This document shows, piece after piece, positions 56,407 through 64,000 of a stretch of 64,000 nt of DNA. The first letter of the stretch is position 1; the number at the start of each line of letters is the position of its first letter. This DNA is from Methylobacterium hispanicum (GTDB lineage: Bacteria; Pseudomonadota; Alphaproteobacteria; Rhizobiales; Beijerinckiaceae), in contig NZ_BPQO01000005.1 in NCBI RefSeq assembly GCF_022179285.1, forward strand, positions 124,001 through 188,000, written 5' to 3'. A program made the position numbers and the translations under genes. Under the pieces are notes generated by a model that was given only the letters and a program-made list of their open reading frames with translations, made no database searches and was not told the origin of the DNA.

Positions 56407-57411
56407 ATGCGCAGACGCGATGTCCTGGCGGGTGCAGCCTGTGTGCTGGGGGCGGGCCTCGGCCCGGCCCGCGCGGAGGTCGGCGCGGTGGCGATCGCCC
56501 GCCAGCCGAGCCTCGGCCACCTGCCCCTGATGCTGATGGAGGAGCAGGGCCTGCTCCAGAAGGCGGCCGCCGCCCGCGGGGTGGCGGGGCTGGAGGCGCG
56601 CTACCTCACCCTCGCGGGCGGGGCCGCGATGAACGACGCGCTCCTCTCCGGGCAGATCCAGTTCGCAGCCGGCGGGGTGCCGCCCCTCGTCCTGCTCTGG
56701 TCGAAGACCGAGGGCAGCGCGATGGCGGTGAAGGGCGTGGCGGCGATGAACAGCATGCCGCTCCTGATGAACACCAACAATCCCCGGGTGCGCAGGCTCG
56801 CGGACTTCACCGACCGGGACAAGATCGCGCTGCCCGCCGTGAAGGTCTCGGTCCAGGCGATGTTCCTGCAGATGGCGGCCGAGAAGGAACTCGGCCCCGC
56901 GCGCCGCAACGACCTCGACCGGCTCACCGTGACCCTGTCGCATCCGGACGGGATGGCGGCGCTGCTGGCCGGCAACGAGATCACCGCGCATTTCACGGCG
57001 GCGCCGATCCAGGAGCTGGAGCTGCGCCGGCCCGGCATCCGCACGGTGCTCAACAGCTTCGACGTGCTGGGCGAACCCTCGACCTTCAACGTGGTCTGGG
57101 CCTCCTCGGCCTTCGCGTCGGCCAACCCGCAGGTCTGCGCGGCGTTCGGGGCGGCTCTCGACGAGGCGCTCGCCGCGATCGAGGCCGACAAGCCGGCGGC
57201 GGCGCGCGCCTACGTGCGGCTCGCGCGCGATTCCAGCGATGTCGGGCTGATCACCGAGATCCTGAACGACCCGCAGGTGCGCTTCACCGCCACGCCCCAG
57301 GCGATCGGCAAGGTCGCCGACTTCATGCACCGCACCGGCACGATCCGCCGCCGCCCGGAGAGCTGGAAGGACCTGTTCCTACCGAGCGTGCACGGGCGGG
57401 CGGGAAGCTGA
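56407..57411 (+). CDS. substrate-binding protein, NitT/TauT family (paralogue 2), Tat-like signal
   Basis: A 334-residue binding protein that follows the first one motif by motif (LPLMLMEEQGLL, GAAMNDALLSGQI, VKGVAAMNSMPLL, ITAHFTAAPIQELEL). Its signal starts MRRRDVLAGAACVLGAG with a twin-arginine-like RRRDVL, unlike the Sec signal of paralogue 1. It has no ATPase or permease of its own and may share the importer at 46.3-48 kb. ATG chosen because GGGAGGG lies just before it. Last gene of the operon. Confidence 0.85.
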   Translation: MRRRDVLAGAACVLGAGLGPARAEVGAVAIARQPSLGHLPLMLMEEQGLLQKAAAARGVAGLEARYLTLAGGAAMNDALLSGQIQFAAGGVPPLVLLWSKTEGSAMAVKGVAAMNSMPLLMNTNNPRVRRLADFTDRDKIALPAVKVSVQAMFLQMAAEKELGPARRNDLDRLTVTLSHPDGMAALLAGNEITAHFTAAPIQELELRRPGIRTVLNSFDVLGEPSTFNVVWASSAFASANPQVCAAFGAALDEALAAIEADKPAAARAYVRLARDSSDVGLITEILNDPQVRFTATPQAIGKVADFMHRTGTIRRRPESWKDLFLPSVHGRAGS

Positions 57412-57669
57412 TAGCGCCTCGCGTCGAACCGATGGATCGCACGCGGCCTACCCGACCAACGGCCGTTCCGACCGAACGCGCGTCTCCGATGCTGCCCGTG
57501 GCGTCACGGCACCACAGCGCCGAGATGTGTGAACAGCCTACACCCGCGACCGGGGGTCGGCTTATACAGTCTAGCTTGCGCTTGCCGCTGTGGCATGATG
57601 CTCCAAATTGGAGCTTGGTTGAGGTGGGTGCCTCGGGCATGAGCCAGGCAGGGGCATCGCGCTTGCATC

Positions 57670-57915
57670 ATGTGTCTGGGCGGCGATCAGAGGGCGGTGA
57701 TATGGAGAGGCCAGAAGAGCCCGACCAAAAGCATCGCCCAACGCTTCGGCGTTCCGCCGGATGTCGTCAGAACGGTCATCCACAACGTCAAGGACCGCGA
57801 AGGCCTGAACGGAGCCGACAATATCATCATCTACGACAACGGAGACATAGAGGACGAGTTCGACAACTGGTTGGGCAATTTATGCGACGAGCCTGGAGTC
57901 CACTGTGGCCCTTAA
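57670..57915 (+). CDS. polymorphic-toxin C-terminal-like fragment
   Basis: An 81-residue frame whose second half (TVIHNVKDREGLNGADNIII, then YDNGDIEDEFDNWLGNLCDE) resembles the extreme C-terminus seen on many contact-dependent or Rhs-type toxins. No delivery domain or signal is present, so it is either an orphan tip left by transfer or a small cytoplasmic protein. Codon use is less GC-biased than its neighbours. It overlaps the DUF4279-like gene by 11 bp. Confidence 0.45.
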   Translation: MCLGGDQRAVIWRGQKSPTKSIAQRFGVPPDVVRTVIHNVKDREGLNGADNIIIYDNGDIEDEFDNWLGNLCDEPGVHCGP

Positions 57916-58378
57916 AGCTTTTGCATCGCTGCGGTTCACCGGCGAGACTTTAGAGCCCTCGCTTGTCGGTGATATCCTACGCACCCGGCCAACCTTGTCT
58001 TACCACAAGGGCGAGCCGTTCCCCGTCGGGGAGTCTCGACGTGAGAGGATCGGACGCACGGGACTCTGGCTTCTCAACACGGAGGGCAGGGCGGATCCTC
58101 ACGATTTGAGCAACCACATCGCACTTGTCGTGAGAACGATCTTTCTCGACGATGCGGGGCGGCCTGATCTACGCAAGGCACTCGATCTGCGCGGATTGGT
58201 CATCCGTCAGCAGATCGACATGCGGGTCTCACTTTTTTGGCACGGCACAAGCCTTGAGGAAGAGCCCGCGATCGGAGAAAATTTCCATACCCTGATCCGT
58301 CTCGTCGGCGGACGGGTCGAAACGGATTTCGATCGCGAAGAACCTGCATCTTCGGCGAACACATTGCAGATTGCCTGA
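57905..58378 (+). CDS. DUF4279-like protein, possible immunity partner
   Basis: A 157-residue cytoplasmic protein. ASLRFTGETLEPSLVGDILRT at the start and the later GRTGLWLLNTEGR resemble DUF4279 proteins, which often sit directly behind toxin tips. It is translationally coupled to the preceding fragment. It is lower in GC than the surrounding operons. The role as immunity protein rests on position and family habit. Confidence 0.55.
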   Translation: MALKAFASLRFTGETLEPSLVGDILRTRPTLSYHKGEPFPVGESRRERIGRTGLWLLNTEGRADPHDLSNHIALVVRTIFLDDAGRPDLRKALDLRGLVIRQQIDMRVSLFWHGTSLEEEPAIGENFHTLIRLVGGRVETDFDREEPASSANTLQIA

Positions 58379-58430
58379 CGGGACAGACCGGCTGCAACGG
58401 TCACACTCGTCTCGGCGCGGTCAGGGCATC

Positions 58431-59174
58431 TCACCCCAGCAGCCCCGGCAGCGCGAGCGCGGTCGTGGTCAGCCCGATCGCCGCCAGCAGCGCCAGGACG
58501 ATGGTGCGGAACCGGCGCTGGTCGATCCGGGCGAACAGCGAGAGGCCGGCCAGGACACTCACCAGCACCACCGGCAGGGCGAGCGCGAGGTCGCCGACGA
58601 GTTCGGGCGGCATCGGATCGAGCCAGAGCAGGATCGCGAGCGCCCAGACCTGCATCACCAGCGTGAAGCTCTGGTAGACCGCCCGCTGGGTGCGCGGCTC
58701 CCAGCCGCGCACGAGGCTCCAGGCGGTGGGCAGCGCGCCGGAGAGCCCGGCGATGCCGCCGAGCACGCCGCCGAGGAACCCGACGGCGCCGTCGCTCCAG
58801 GGATTGCCGAACGCCACCGTGTAGTCGGCCCGCAACAGGGCGACGGTGCCGCTGTAGAGGATCAGGAAGGCGCCGATCGCCACCTTGATCAGCTGCGGGT
58901 CGAGGTCGTGCAGCAGGTGGATGCCGATCGGCGCCCCCACGAGGCCAGGCAAGATCATCGCGAAGGCGGTGTTCCGCGGCGGCCAGGCCCGCAGGCGCAG
59001 GATCGAGATCATCTGGGAGACGGTGCTGCAGACCAGCACCAGGGCGGTCGCCTCCACGGGCGAGCGGATCGAGAGCAGCGTGCCCGACGCGATCAGCGCG
59101 AAGGCGAAGCCCGTCAGCCCCGAGATCAGGCCCGCGCAGCCGATGCACAGGACGAGGAGCAGCGTCTCGTTCAC
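58431..59174 (-). CDS. tauE: TauE/SafE-family membrane exporter (probable sulfite exporter)
   Basis: A 247-residue inner-membrane protein with about eight helices in two repeats. GLISGLTGFAFALIASGTLL and GFLGGVLGGIAGLSGALPT are the two TauE/SafE repeat signatures. In sulfonate degraders this family exports sulfite released by C-S lyases. The GTG at 59172-59174 is preferred over an ATG at 59286-59288, because the latter would place operator site 3 and its promoter inside the coding region. It is divergent from suyAB, both having the same operator. Confidence 0.82.
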   Translation of the reverse strand: MNETLLLVLCIGCAGLISGLTGFAFALIASGTLLSIRSPVEATALVLVCSTVSQMISILRLRAWPPRNTAFAMILPGLVGAPIGIHLLHDLDPQLIKVAIGAFLILYSGTVALLRADYTVAFGNPWSDGAVGFLGGVLGGIAGLSGALPTAWSLVRGWEPRTQRAVYQSFTLVMQVWALAILLWLDPMPPELVGDLALALPVVLVSVLAGLSLFARIDQRRFRTIVLALLAAIGLTTTALALPGLLG

Positions 59175-59260
59175 CGTGCGCGGCCCGCCGCGTCGATTGC
59201 CCGCCTCACCATCGCGTGCCCCCCAGGTGCCGCACCGCGCGGCGATCGTGTTTGGAATGT

Positions 59261-59274
59261 ATCTTATATAAGAC
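59261..59274. promoter_or_regulatory. operator-like site 3 (13/14 match) over the tauE -10
   Basis: ATCTTATATAAGAC differs from the perfect palindrome at one position. On the minus strand a TTGCAC -35 (59283-59288) and TAAGAT -10 (59261-59266) are 16 bp apart, so the operator covers the -10 region of the tauE promoter. This suggests repression. Confidence 0.7.
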
Positions 59275-59591
59275 TTGGGTTGGTGCAAGATGAGGAGACG
59301 TCTGCGTGAGGCGGTCTCTCTTCCCGGCTACCCCAGACCCTCTGGGTCATGCACGAACCGCTCGTTCGCACCTCCGAACGGTCGGCTCCCGCGTCCTCCC
59401 TCCCCTCTGTGGAGGCGTGGACCGCGGTGCCCGAGTCGGGCCGCGCCCTGCATGACGCCCATCGCCTCAACCTTCACCGTCGCCCCTCACTCCGCGGAAC
59501 TTCGTCCCGACCGATCCCCTTCGGGGGCCACCCTCCCCGCAAAGCAGGGCGATCGCGTCTGGCAAGCGCCGTGAGGTTTGCACGGGAGCCG

Positions 59592-59760
59592 CGACGCGCT
59601 CCCTCTCCCATAGGGAGAGGGTTGGGGTGAGGGGTATGACGCCCCAGGAGAGCGCTCAGCATCGACGCGCGTTCAGGGCAGCGCCATTCTTGGAAGCCTC
59701 ATACCCCTCACCCGGCTTTCTGCGAAAGCAGACCTCTCCCTACAGGAGAGGGGACCCGCG
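59592..59760. repeat. dispersed palindromic element, copy B
   Basis: The right arm (59700-59760) is nearly identical, as reverse complement, to the left arm of copy A (50464-50524). The left arm matches the right arm of copy A, and both share the GAACGCGCGTCGATG core. The two copies are thus inverted relative to each other, 9 kb apart. Confidence 0.8.
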
Positions 59761-59963
59761 CCTCGGCCTGCGGCGAGGCGCGAGCCGCCTCATGCGATCG
59801 CCTTGCCCGCAGAGGAACAGGGAGAGCGCGTGGAGGGCGAGGATACGGGACGGCTGCCCGATCCGCCGGCGTCGAACCATCCAGGAAAGGGACACTCGAC
59901 CTCAGCGTGGTCCCCGTCTCCGGCCCCACCCGCGATCCACCGTTGACGCCGCTCGAGTTATGC

Positions 59964-59977
59964 GTCTTATATAAGAC
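59964..59977. promoter_or_regulatory. operator-like site 4, perfect palindrome GTCTTATATAAGAC
   Basis: A perfect 14-bp palindrome in GC-rich surroundings. A TTGACG -35 (59943-59948) with 17-18 bp spacing puts the -10 inside the palindrome, so a bound dimer would block RNA polymerase. suyA starts 43 bp downstream. AT-rich palindromes of this type are common for GntR-family regulators; no regulator gene is in the window. Confidence 0.75.
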
Positions 59978-60020
59978 CAGTCGCCGCCAAGAAGCCGACG
60001 ACAGCCATCAGGAGGACCGC

Positions 60021-60338
60021 ATGAGCAGCCACGCCGCATCCGGCGAGGGGCGCCGCAAGCCGCATCTTCTCGCCCACTCCCCCGACGACAACGTCGCCGT
60101 CGCGGTGATCGAGGGCCTCTCGGCCGACACCGACGCGTTCGGGGTCGTCACCGAGAACGACACGACCTTCGCGGTGCATGTGCGCCACGACATCCCGATC
60201 GGCCACAAGGTCGCGCTGACCGACCTGAAGGCCGGGGACACGGCCATCAAGTACGGCCAGGACATCGGCAAGGTCATCAAGGACGTCGCCAAGGGCGAGC
60301 ACGTCCACGTCCACAACGTCAAGACGAAGCGCTGGTGA
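60021..60338 (+). CDS. suyA: (2R)-3-sulfolactate sulfo-lyase, small subunit
   Basis: A 105-residue SAF-domain protein starting at the ATG at 60021 behind [26 protein letters not shown] then [20 protein letters not shown] and the ending HNVKTKRW match the SuyA/altronate-dehydratase N-terminal family. With SuyB it cleaves (R)-sulfolactate to pyruvate and sulfite in the cytoplasm. It could also be the small part of a UxaA/GarD-type dehydratase; the SuyB partner and the neighbours decide for Suy. Confidence 0.82.
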   Translation: MSSHAASGEGRRKPHLLAHSPDDNVAVAVIEGLSADTDAFGVVTENDTTFAVHVRHDIPIGHKVALTDLKAGDTAIKYGQDIGKVIKDVAKGEHVHVHNVKTKRW

Positions 60339-60345
60339 GGTGATC

Positions 60346-61626
60346 ATGTTCAAGGAAGCCGCTCAGCTCGAACACGAGATCGCCACCCCCTTCGTGGGCG
60401 GGGCCCCCGACCAGTTCGCCACGAAGGCGCTCCAATCCAAGCGCGCCTCCGAGGATTACCGCGGCGCCACCTTCATGGGCTGGCGCCGGGAGAACGGCCG
60501 CGTCGGCGTGCGCAACCACGTCGTCCTGCTGCCGCTCGACGACCTCTCCAACGCGTCCTGCGAGGCGGTGGCCAACAACGTGAAGGGCACGATGGCGCTG
60601 CCCCACGCCTACGGCCGGCTCCAGTTCGGCGAGGATCTCGAGCTCCACTTCCGCACCCTCATCGGCATCGGCTCGAACCCGAACGTCGCCGCCGTGGTGG
60701 TGATCGGCATCGAGGACCAGTGGACCAACCGGGTGGTCGAGGGCATCGCCAAGACCGGCAAGCCCGTGATCGGCTTCGGCATCGAGGGCCACGGCGACAT
60801 CGCCACGATCGCCAAGGCCAGCTACCAGGCCAAGCGCTTCGTGCAGTGGGCGACCGAGCTGCCGCGCGAGGAATGCCCGATCTCGGACCTCTGGGTCTCG
60901 ACGAAGTGCGGCGAGTCCGACACCACCACGGGCCTCGCCTCCTGCCCCACCGTCGGCAACATGTACGACAAGCTGATCCCGCACGGGATCTACGGGGTGT
61001 TCGGCGAGACCTCGGAGATCACCGGCGCGGAGCACCTCTGCCGGGAGCGGGCGGCGAGCCCGGAAATCTCGGACAAGTGGTACGCGATGTGGAAGTCCTA
61101 CCAGGACGACGTGATCGAGGCCCACAAGACCGACGACCTCTCGGATTCGCAGCCGACCAAGGGCAACATCGCGGGCGGTCTGACCACGATCGAGGAGAAG
61201 GCGCTCGGCAACCTCGAGAAGATCGGCCACGAGTGCCGGTACATCGACGCGCTGCAGCCGGCGGAGGCGCCTGCCAAGGGGCCTGGCCTCTACTTCATGG
61301 ACACCTCCTCGGCGGCCGCCGAGTGCGTGACCCTGATGGCGGCGGCGGGCTACGTGGTGCACACCTTCCCCACCGGCCAGGGCAACGTCATCGGCAACCC
61401 GATCGTCCCGGTGATCAAGATCACCGGCAACCCCCGCACCGTGCGCACCATGGGCGAGCACATCGACGTCGATGTCTCGGGCGTGCTCACCCGCGAGATG
61501 ACGATCCCGCAGGCCGGCGACGCCCTGATCGACATGGTGGTGCGCACCGCCAACGGCCGGCTCACCGCGGCCGAGTCGCTCGGCCACCGCGAGTTCGTGA
61601 TGACGAAGCTCTACCGCAGCGCCTGA
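60346..61626 (+). CDS. suyB: (2R)-3-sulfolactate sulfo-lyase, large subunit
   Basis: A 426-residue member of the UxaA/GarD C-terminal family. Segments I recognise as close to SuyB are [66 protein letters not shown] and the end [13 protein letters not shown]. The reaction is C-S bond cleavage of sulfolactate to pyruvate plus sulfite; family members bind iron. It starts 7 bp after suyA (an in-frame GTG 6 bp earlier is possible). About 30 N-terminal residues are extra compared with SuyB as I remember it. The neighbouring TauE exporter and SlcC-like dehydrogenase support the call. Confidence 0.85.
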   Translation: MFKEAAQLEHEIATPFVGGAPDQFATKALQSKRASEDYRGATFMGWRRENGRVGVRNHVVLLPLDDLSNASCEAVANNVKGTMALPHAYGRLQFGEDLELHFRTLIGIGSNPNVAAVVVIGIEDQWTNRVVEGIAKTGKPVIGFGIEGHGDIATIAKASYQAKRFVQWATELPREECPISDLWVSTKCGESDTTTGLASCPTVGNMYDKLIPHGIYGVFGETSEITGAEHLCRERAASPEISDKWYAMWKSYQDDVIEAHKTDDLSDSQPTKGNIAGGLTTIEEKALGNLEKIGHECRYIDALQPAEAPAKGPGLYFMDTSSAAAECVTLMAAAGYVVHTFPTGQGNVIGNPIVPVIKITGNPRTVRTMGEHIDVDVSGVLTREMTIPQAGDALIDMVVRTANGRLTAAESLGHREFVMTKLYRSA

Positions 61627-61639
61627 GACAGCTGCCCAG

Positions 61640-61672
61640 GGGGCCGCGGACCGGTACAGGGTCCGCGGCCCC
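61640..61672 (+). terminator. strong hairpin between suyB and the carrier gene
   Basis: A perfect 13-bp GC stem (GGGGCCGCGGACC with its complement, 7-nt loop) starts 13 bp after the suyB stop. No T-run follows, so it may be a weak terminator or an mRNA-stabilising structure that sets the ratio of enzyme to carrier. Confidence 0.55.
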
Positions 61673-61776
61673 TGCCCCGACGCCATGGGGCAGGACACCC
61701 GAGCCTGACACGCGAGAGGAGGCGCGACCGCGGGGATACATCGCGGCGGCTTTCGTCCCGTCACAAGGAGGAATGC

Positions 61777-63135
61777 ATGCGGTTGTTGCGGTCGATCTAC
61801 GGCCAGGTCCTGCTCGGCATCGCGCTCGGCATCGCCGTTGGGGTCGTCGCCCCCGAATTTGCGGTCGGCTGCAAGATTCTCGGCGACATGTTCATCAACC
61901 TGATCAAGATGATCGTCGCCCCCGTCATCTTCTGCACCGTCGTGGTCGGCATCGCGCATGTCGGCGACATGAAGGCCGTCGGGCGGATGGGCCTGAAGAC
62001 CATCGTGTATTTCGAGCTCGCCACCACCGTGGCGCTCGCCGCCGGCCTGATCTTCGTCAACGTCCTGCGCCCCGGCGACGGCGTGAACGCCACGGTCGAG
62101 AGCCTGGACGCCAAGCTCGTGGCGGGCATCGCCGGCAAGGCGCACGCCCAGTCCCCGATGGAGATCGTCGCCAACATCATCCCGCACAGCGCGGTCGACG
62201 CCTTCGCCAAGGGCGACCTGATCCAGGTGATGTTCTTCTCCGTCCTCGTCGGGATGGGGCTGGCCATGCTCGGCCGCAAGGGCGAGTTCCCCTTGCGCGT
62301 GGTCCACGCCTTCGGCGACGTGCTGATGAAGGTGGTCGGCATCATCATGCACTTCGCGCCCGTCGGCGCGTTCGGCGCGATGGCCTTCACCATCGGCAAG
62401 TTCGGCCTCGGCATCCTGGCCCAGTACGGGATGCTGATCGTCTCGCTCTACCTGACCTTCATTGTCTTCATCGTGTTCTTCCTCGGCGGGGTGATGCGCT
62501 TCTACGTCGGCCTCAGCCTGTGGAAGCTGTTCCGCTACAGCCGGGAGGAGATGTTCATCCTGCTCGGCACCACCAGCTCGGAATCGGTGCTGCCGCGGAT
62601 CATGGCCAAGCTCAACGGGCTCGGCGTGGACAAGAGCGTGACGGGCCTCGTGATGCCGGCCGGGCTCTCCTTCAACATGGACGGCTCGTGCATCTACCTG
62701 ACCATGGCGGTCGGCTTCATCGCCCAGGCGCTCAACATCCCGCTGACCTGGGAGCAGGAACTCGGCATCCTGGCGATCGCGCTCGTCACCTCGAAGGGCG
62801 TGGCGGGGGTGGCCGGCGCCATCCTGTTCGTGCTGGCCGCGACCCTGCAGGCCTCGCAGCTCCTGCCGGTCGCCGGAATCGCGCTGATCATCGGCGTGGA
62901 CCGGATCCTGAACGAGCTGCGCTGCGTGACGAACGCGATCGGCAACATGGTGGCGACCCTCGTGATCGCCCGCTGGGAGGGCAAGCTCGACGTGGCCCAC
63001 GCCCGCGCCGTGCTCGACGGCCGCATCACCCCGAGCCTCGACACCCTGGACGACGAGAGCGACGCCGCCGACCTGCCCGCGCAGGAGCCGGCCGCGCTCC
63101 GGAATCCCCTGCCGGCCGCCGTGCCGGCGACCTGA
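61777..63135 (+). CDS. dctA: DctA-type dicarboxylate:cation symporter
   Basis: A 452-residue inner-membrane symporter of the DAACS family. Family marks are LIKMIVAPVIFCTVVVGI, TTSSESVLPR near 265, GLSFNMDGSCIY near 296, SKGVAGVAGA and IGVDRILNELRCVTNAIGN. DctA imports malate, fumarate and succinate with protons or sodium. Here it lies between suyB and a sulfolactate dehydrogenase gene, so sulfolactate, a sulfonated malate analogue, is a reasonable cargo; that is inference. Strong AAGGAGG before the ATG. The last 45 residues form a soluble Ala/Asp-rich tail. Confidence 0.85.
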   Translation: MRLLRSIYGQVLLGIALGIAVGVVAPEFAVGCKILGDMFINLIKMIVAPVIFCTVVVGIAHVGDMKAVGRMGLKTIVYFELATTVALAAGLIFVNVLRPGDGVNATVESLDAKLVAGIAGKAHAQSPMEIVANIIPHSAVDAFAKGDLIQVMFFSVLVGMGLAMLGRKGEFPLRVVHAFGDVLMKVVGIIMHFAPVGAFGAMAFTIGKFGLGILAQYGMLIVSLYLTFIVFIVFFLGGVMRFYVGLSLWKLFRYSREEMFILLGTTSSESVLPRIMAKLNGLGVDKSVTGLVMPAGLSFNMDGSCIYLTMAVGFIAQALNIPLTWEQELGILAIALVTSKGVAGVAGAILFVLAATLQASQLLPVAGIALIIGVDRILNELRCVTNAIGNMVATLVIARWEGKLDVAHARAVLDGRITPSLDTLDDESDAADLPAQEPAALRNPLPAAVPAT

Positions 63136-63148
63136 GGAAGAAAGAATC

Positions 63149-64000
63149 ATGCCCAAGGTCGTCATCAGCGAGTTCATGGACGAGGCGGCCATCGCCGCCG
63201 AGCTCCAGGGCTTCGACACCCTCTACGATCCCGGCCTCGTCGACCGTCCGGACGCGCTGGCCGCCGCGCTGAAAGGGGCCGACGCGCTCATCGTGCGCAA
63301 CCGGACGCAGGTGCGCGGCGCCCTGCTCGAGGCCGCCCCCGACCTGAAGGTGGTGGGCCGTCTCGGCGTCGGCCTCGACAACATCGACGTCGCGGCCTGC
63401 AAGGATCGCGGCATCGCGGTCTACCCGGCGACCGGCGCCAACGACGGGGCGGTGGCCGAGTACGTGATCGGCACCGCGATGCTGCTCCTGCGCGGCGCCT
63501 ACGGCGCCACCGCCGAGGTCGCCGCCGGCACCTGGCCGCGCAACGCCCTGATGGGCCGCGAGATCGCCGGCAAGCGCCTCGGCCTCGTCGGGTTCGGCGC
63601 CATCGCCCGCGAGACGGCGCGCCGCGCCGCCGCCCTCGACATGATGGTCTCGGCCCACGACCCGTTCCTCGGCGCCGACGACCCGGCCTGGACGCCGCCC
63701 TACGGCGGGATCGCCCGCCGCGACCTCGACGCCCTGATCGCCGAGAGCGACGTGCTCTCGCTCCACGTGCCGCTCACCGAGGGGACCCGCGGCCTGATCG
63801 GCGCGGAGGCGATCGCCCGGATGCCGAAGGGCGCCGTGCTGATCAACGCGGCCCGCGGCGGCGTGGTGGACGAGGCGGCGGTCGCCGCCGCGCTCCGATC
63901 GGGCCATCTCGGCGGCGCGGCCCTCGACGTGTTCGACCGCGAGCCGCTCGACGCCGCGGCCGGCGCCGTCTTCGCGGGCGTGCCGAACCTCGTCCTCACG
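63149..64000 (+). CDS. slcC: (S)-sulfolactate dehydrogenase-like D-2-hydroxyacid dehydrogenase (3' partial)
   Basis: The first 284 codons of a SerA-like NAD-dependent dehydrogenase; perhaps 25-40 residues are cut off by the window end. The NAD motif LGLVGFGAIA is near 145-154. The catalytic Arg is in INAARGGVVDE near 235, and the start of the Glu region in DVFDREPLD is visible. VVISEFMDEAA and IVRNRTQVRGALLEAAP resemble SlcC of sulfolactate degraders, which oxidises (S)-sulfolactate to sulfopyruvate. A generic hydroxyacid dehydrogenase cannot be excluded. It follows the carrier by 13 bp. Confidence 0.75.
   Translation, partial: MPKVVISEFMDEAAIAAELQGFDTLYDPGLVDRPDALAAALKGADALIVRNRTQVRGALLEAAPDLKVVGRLGVGLDNIDVAACKDRGIAVYPATGANDGAVAEYVIGTAMLLLRGAYGATAEVAAGTWPRNALMGREIAGKRLGLVGFGAIARETARRAAALDMMVSAHDPFLGADDPAWTPPYGGIARRDLDALIAESDVLSLHVPLTEGTRGLIGAEAIARMPKGAVLINAARGGVVDEAAVAAALRSGHLGGAALDVFDREPLDAAAGAVFAGVPNLVLT

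Larger units (their letters stand above)
59175..60020. other. 846-bp gap between tauE and suyA
   Basis: It holds operator site 3 with the tauE promoter on the left, dispersed element copy B in the middle, and operator site 4 with the suyA promoter on the right. No protein gene is convincing. Confidence 0.7.

Noticed and set aside
59275..59960. Small proteins in the tauE-suyA gap
   Set aside because: Frames run through the palindromic element and the operator sites and have no coding signature or ribosome-binding site.
60021..61626. Altronate or galactarate dehydratase (UxaA/GarD) for the two-gene enzyme
   Set aside because: Same superfamily, but the split SAF/large subunit form, the SuyB-like segments, the TauE exporter and the SlcC-like dehydrogenase fit sulfolactate sulfo-lyase much better.

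Overview
The window is high-GC DNA from an alphaproteobacterium of the Hyphomicrobiales, most like Methylobacterium/Methylorubrum. The grounds are a 14-gene nuo operon running on into birA, RNase J, methylmalonyl-CoA epimerase, a DUF1467 protein, a short bacterial ProRS, lolCD and dnaE. Others are a hemD-mitofilin-hemY block, an alphaproteobacterial LexA box of the GTTC-N7-GTTC type, and tRNA genes with encoded CCA. Genus is inferred from gene content and order only.

Layout. 1-4.2 kb: end of a BcsL/CelD-like acetyltransferase, a small secreted repeat protein, a DUF2934 protein, and an SDR next to a Baeyer-Villiger-type monooxygenase. 4.4-11.6 kb: repair and replication genes (uvrB, dnaE), plus a 34-residue membrane micropeptide directly behind two LexA boxes. 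11.8-13.1 kb: a glycosyltransferase. 13.1-35.8 kb: a long minus-strand block, read in transcription order as nuoA to nuoN, birA, rnj, mce, DUF1467, proS, lolC, lolD. 36.1-44.9 kb: two identical tRNA-Asp genes, a small MEP-repeat protein, a lipid-flippase-like ABC exporter, an aldose-epimerase family protein, hemD, a mitofilin-like protein, hemY, a Nudix hydrolase and tRNA-Thr.

45-64 kb is accessory. It starts with a wrecked IS5-family transposase just after tRNA-Thr. It then holds an ABC importer of the NitT/TauT family, two paralogous binding proteins, and a second (non-housekeeping) succinate-dehydrogenase/fumarate-reductase-like complex interleaved with both subunits of a class I fumarase-like hydratase. 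A ThDP enzyme, a small toxin/immunity-like pair and a TauE/SafE exporter follow. The last operon is SuyA-SuyB (sulfolactate sulfo-lyase), a DctA-type carrier and a SlcC-like sulfolactate dehydrogenase that runs off the window end.

The main discovery candidate is that this accessory block is one regulon. The 14-bp palindrome GTCTTATATAAGAC (perfect once, 13/14 once, 11/14 twice) lies upstream of the importer, the binding-protein/sdh/fum operon, tauE and suyAB, and I did not notice it elsewhere in the window. 3-Sulfopropionate is a sulfonate analogue of succinate, 3-sulfoacrylate of fumarate and (R)-3-sulfolactate of L-malate. The cluster therefore reads as a possible pathway: sulfonate import, SDH-like oxidation, fumarase-like hydration, SuyAB cleavage to pyruvate plus sulfite, and sulfite export. 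The enzyme identities are family-level calls. The substrate is inference, and one residue (loss of the FAD-linking histidine) argues for caution about the oxidation direction.
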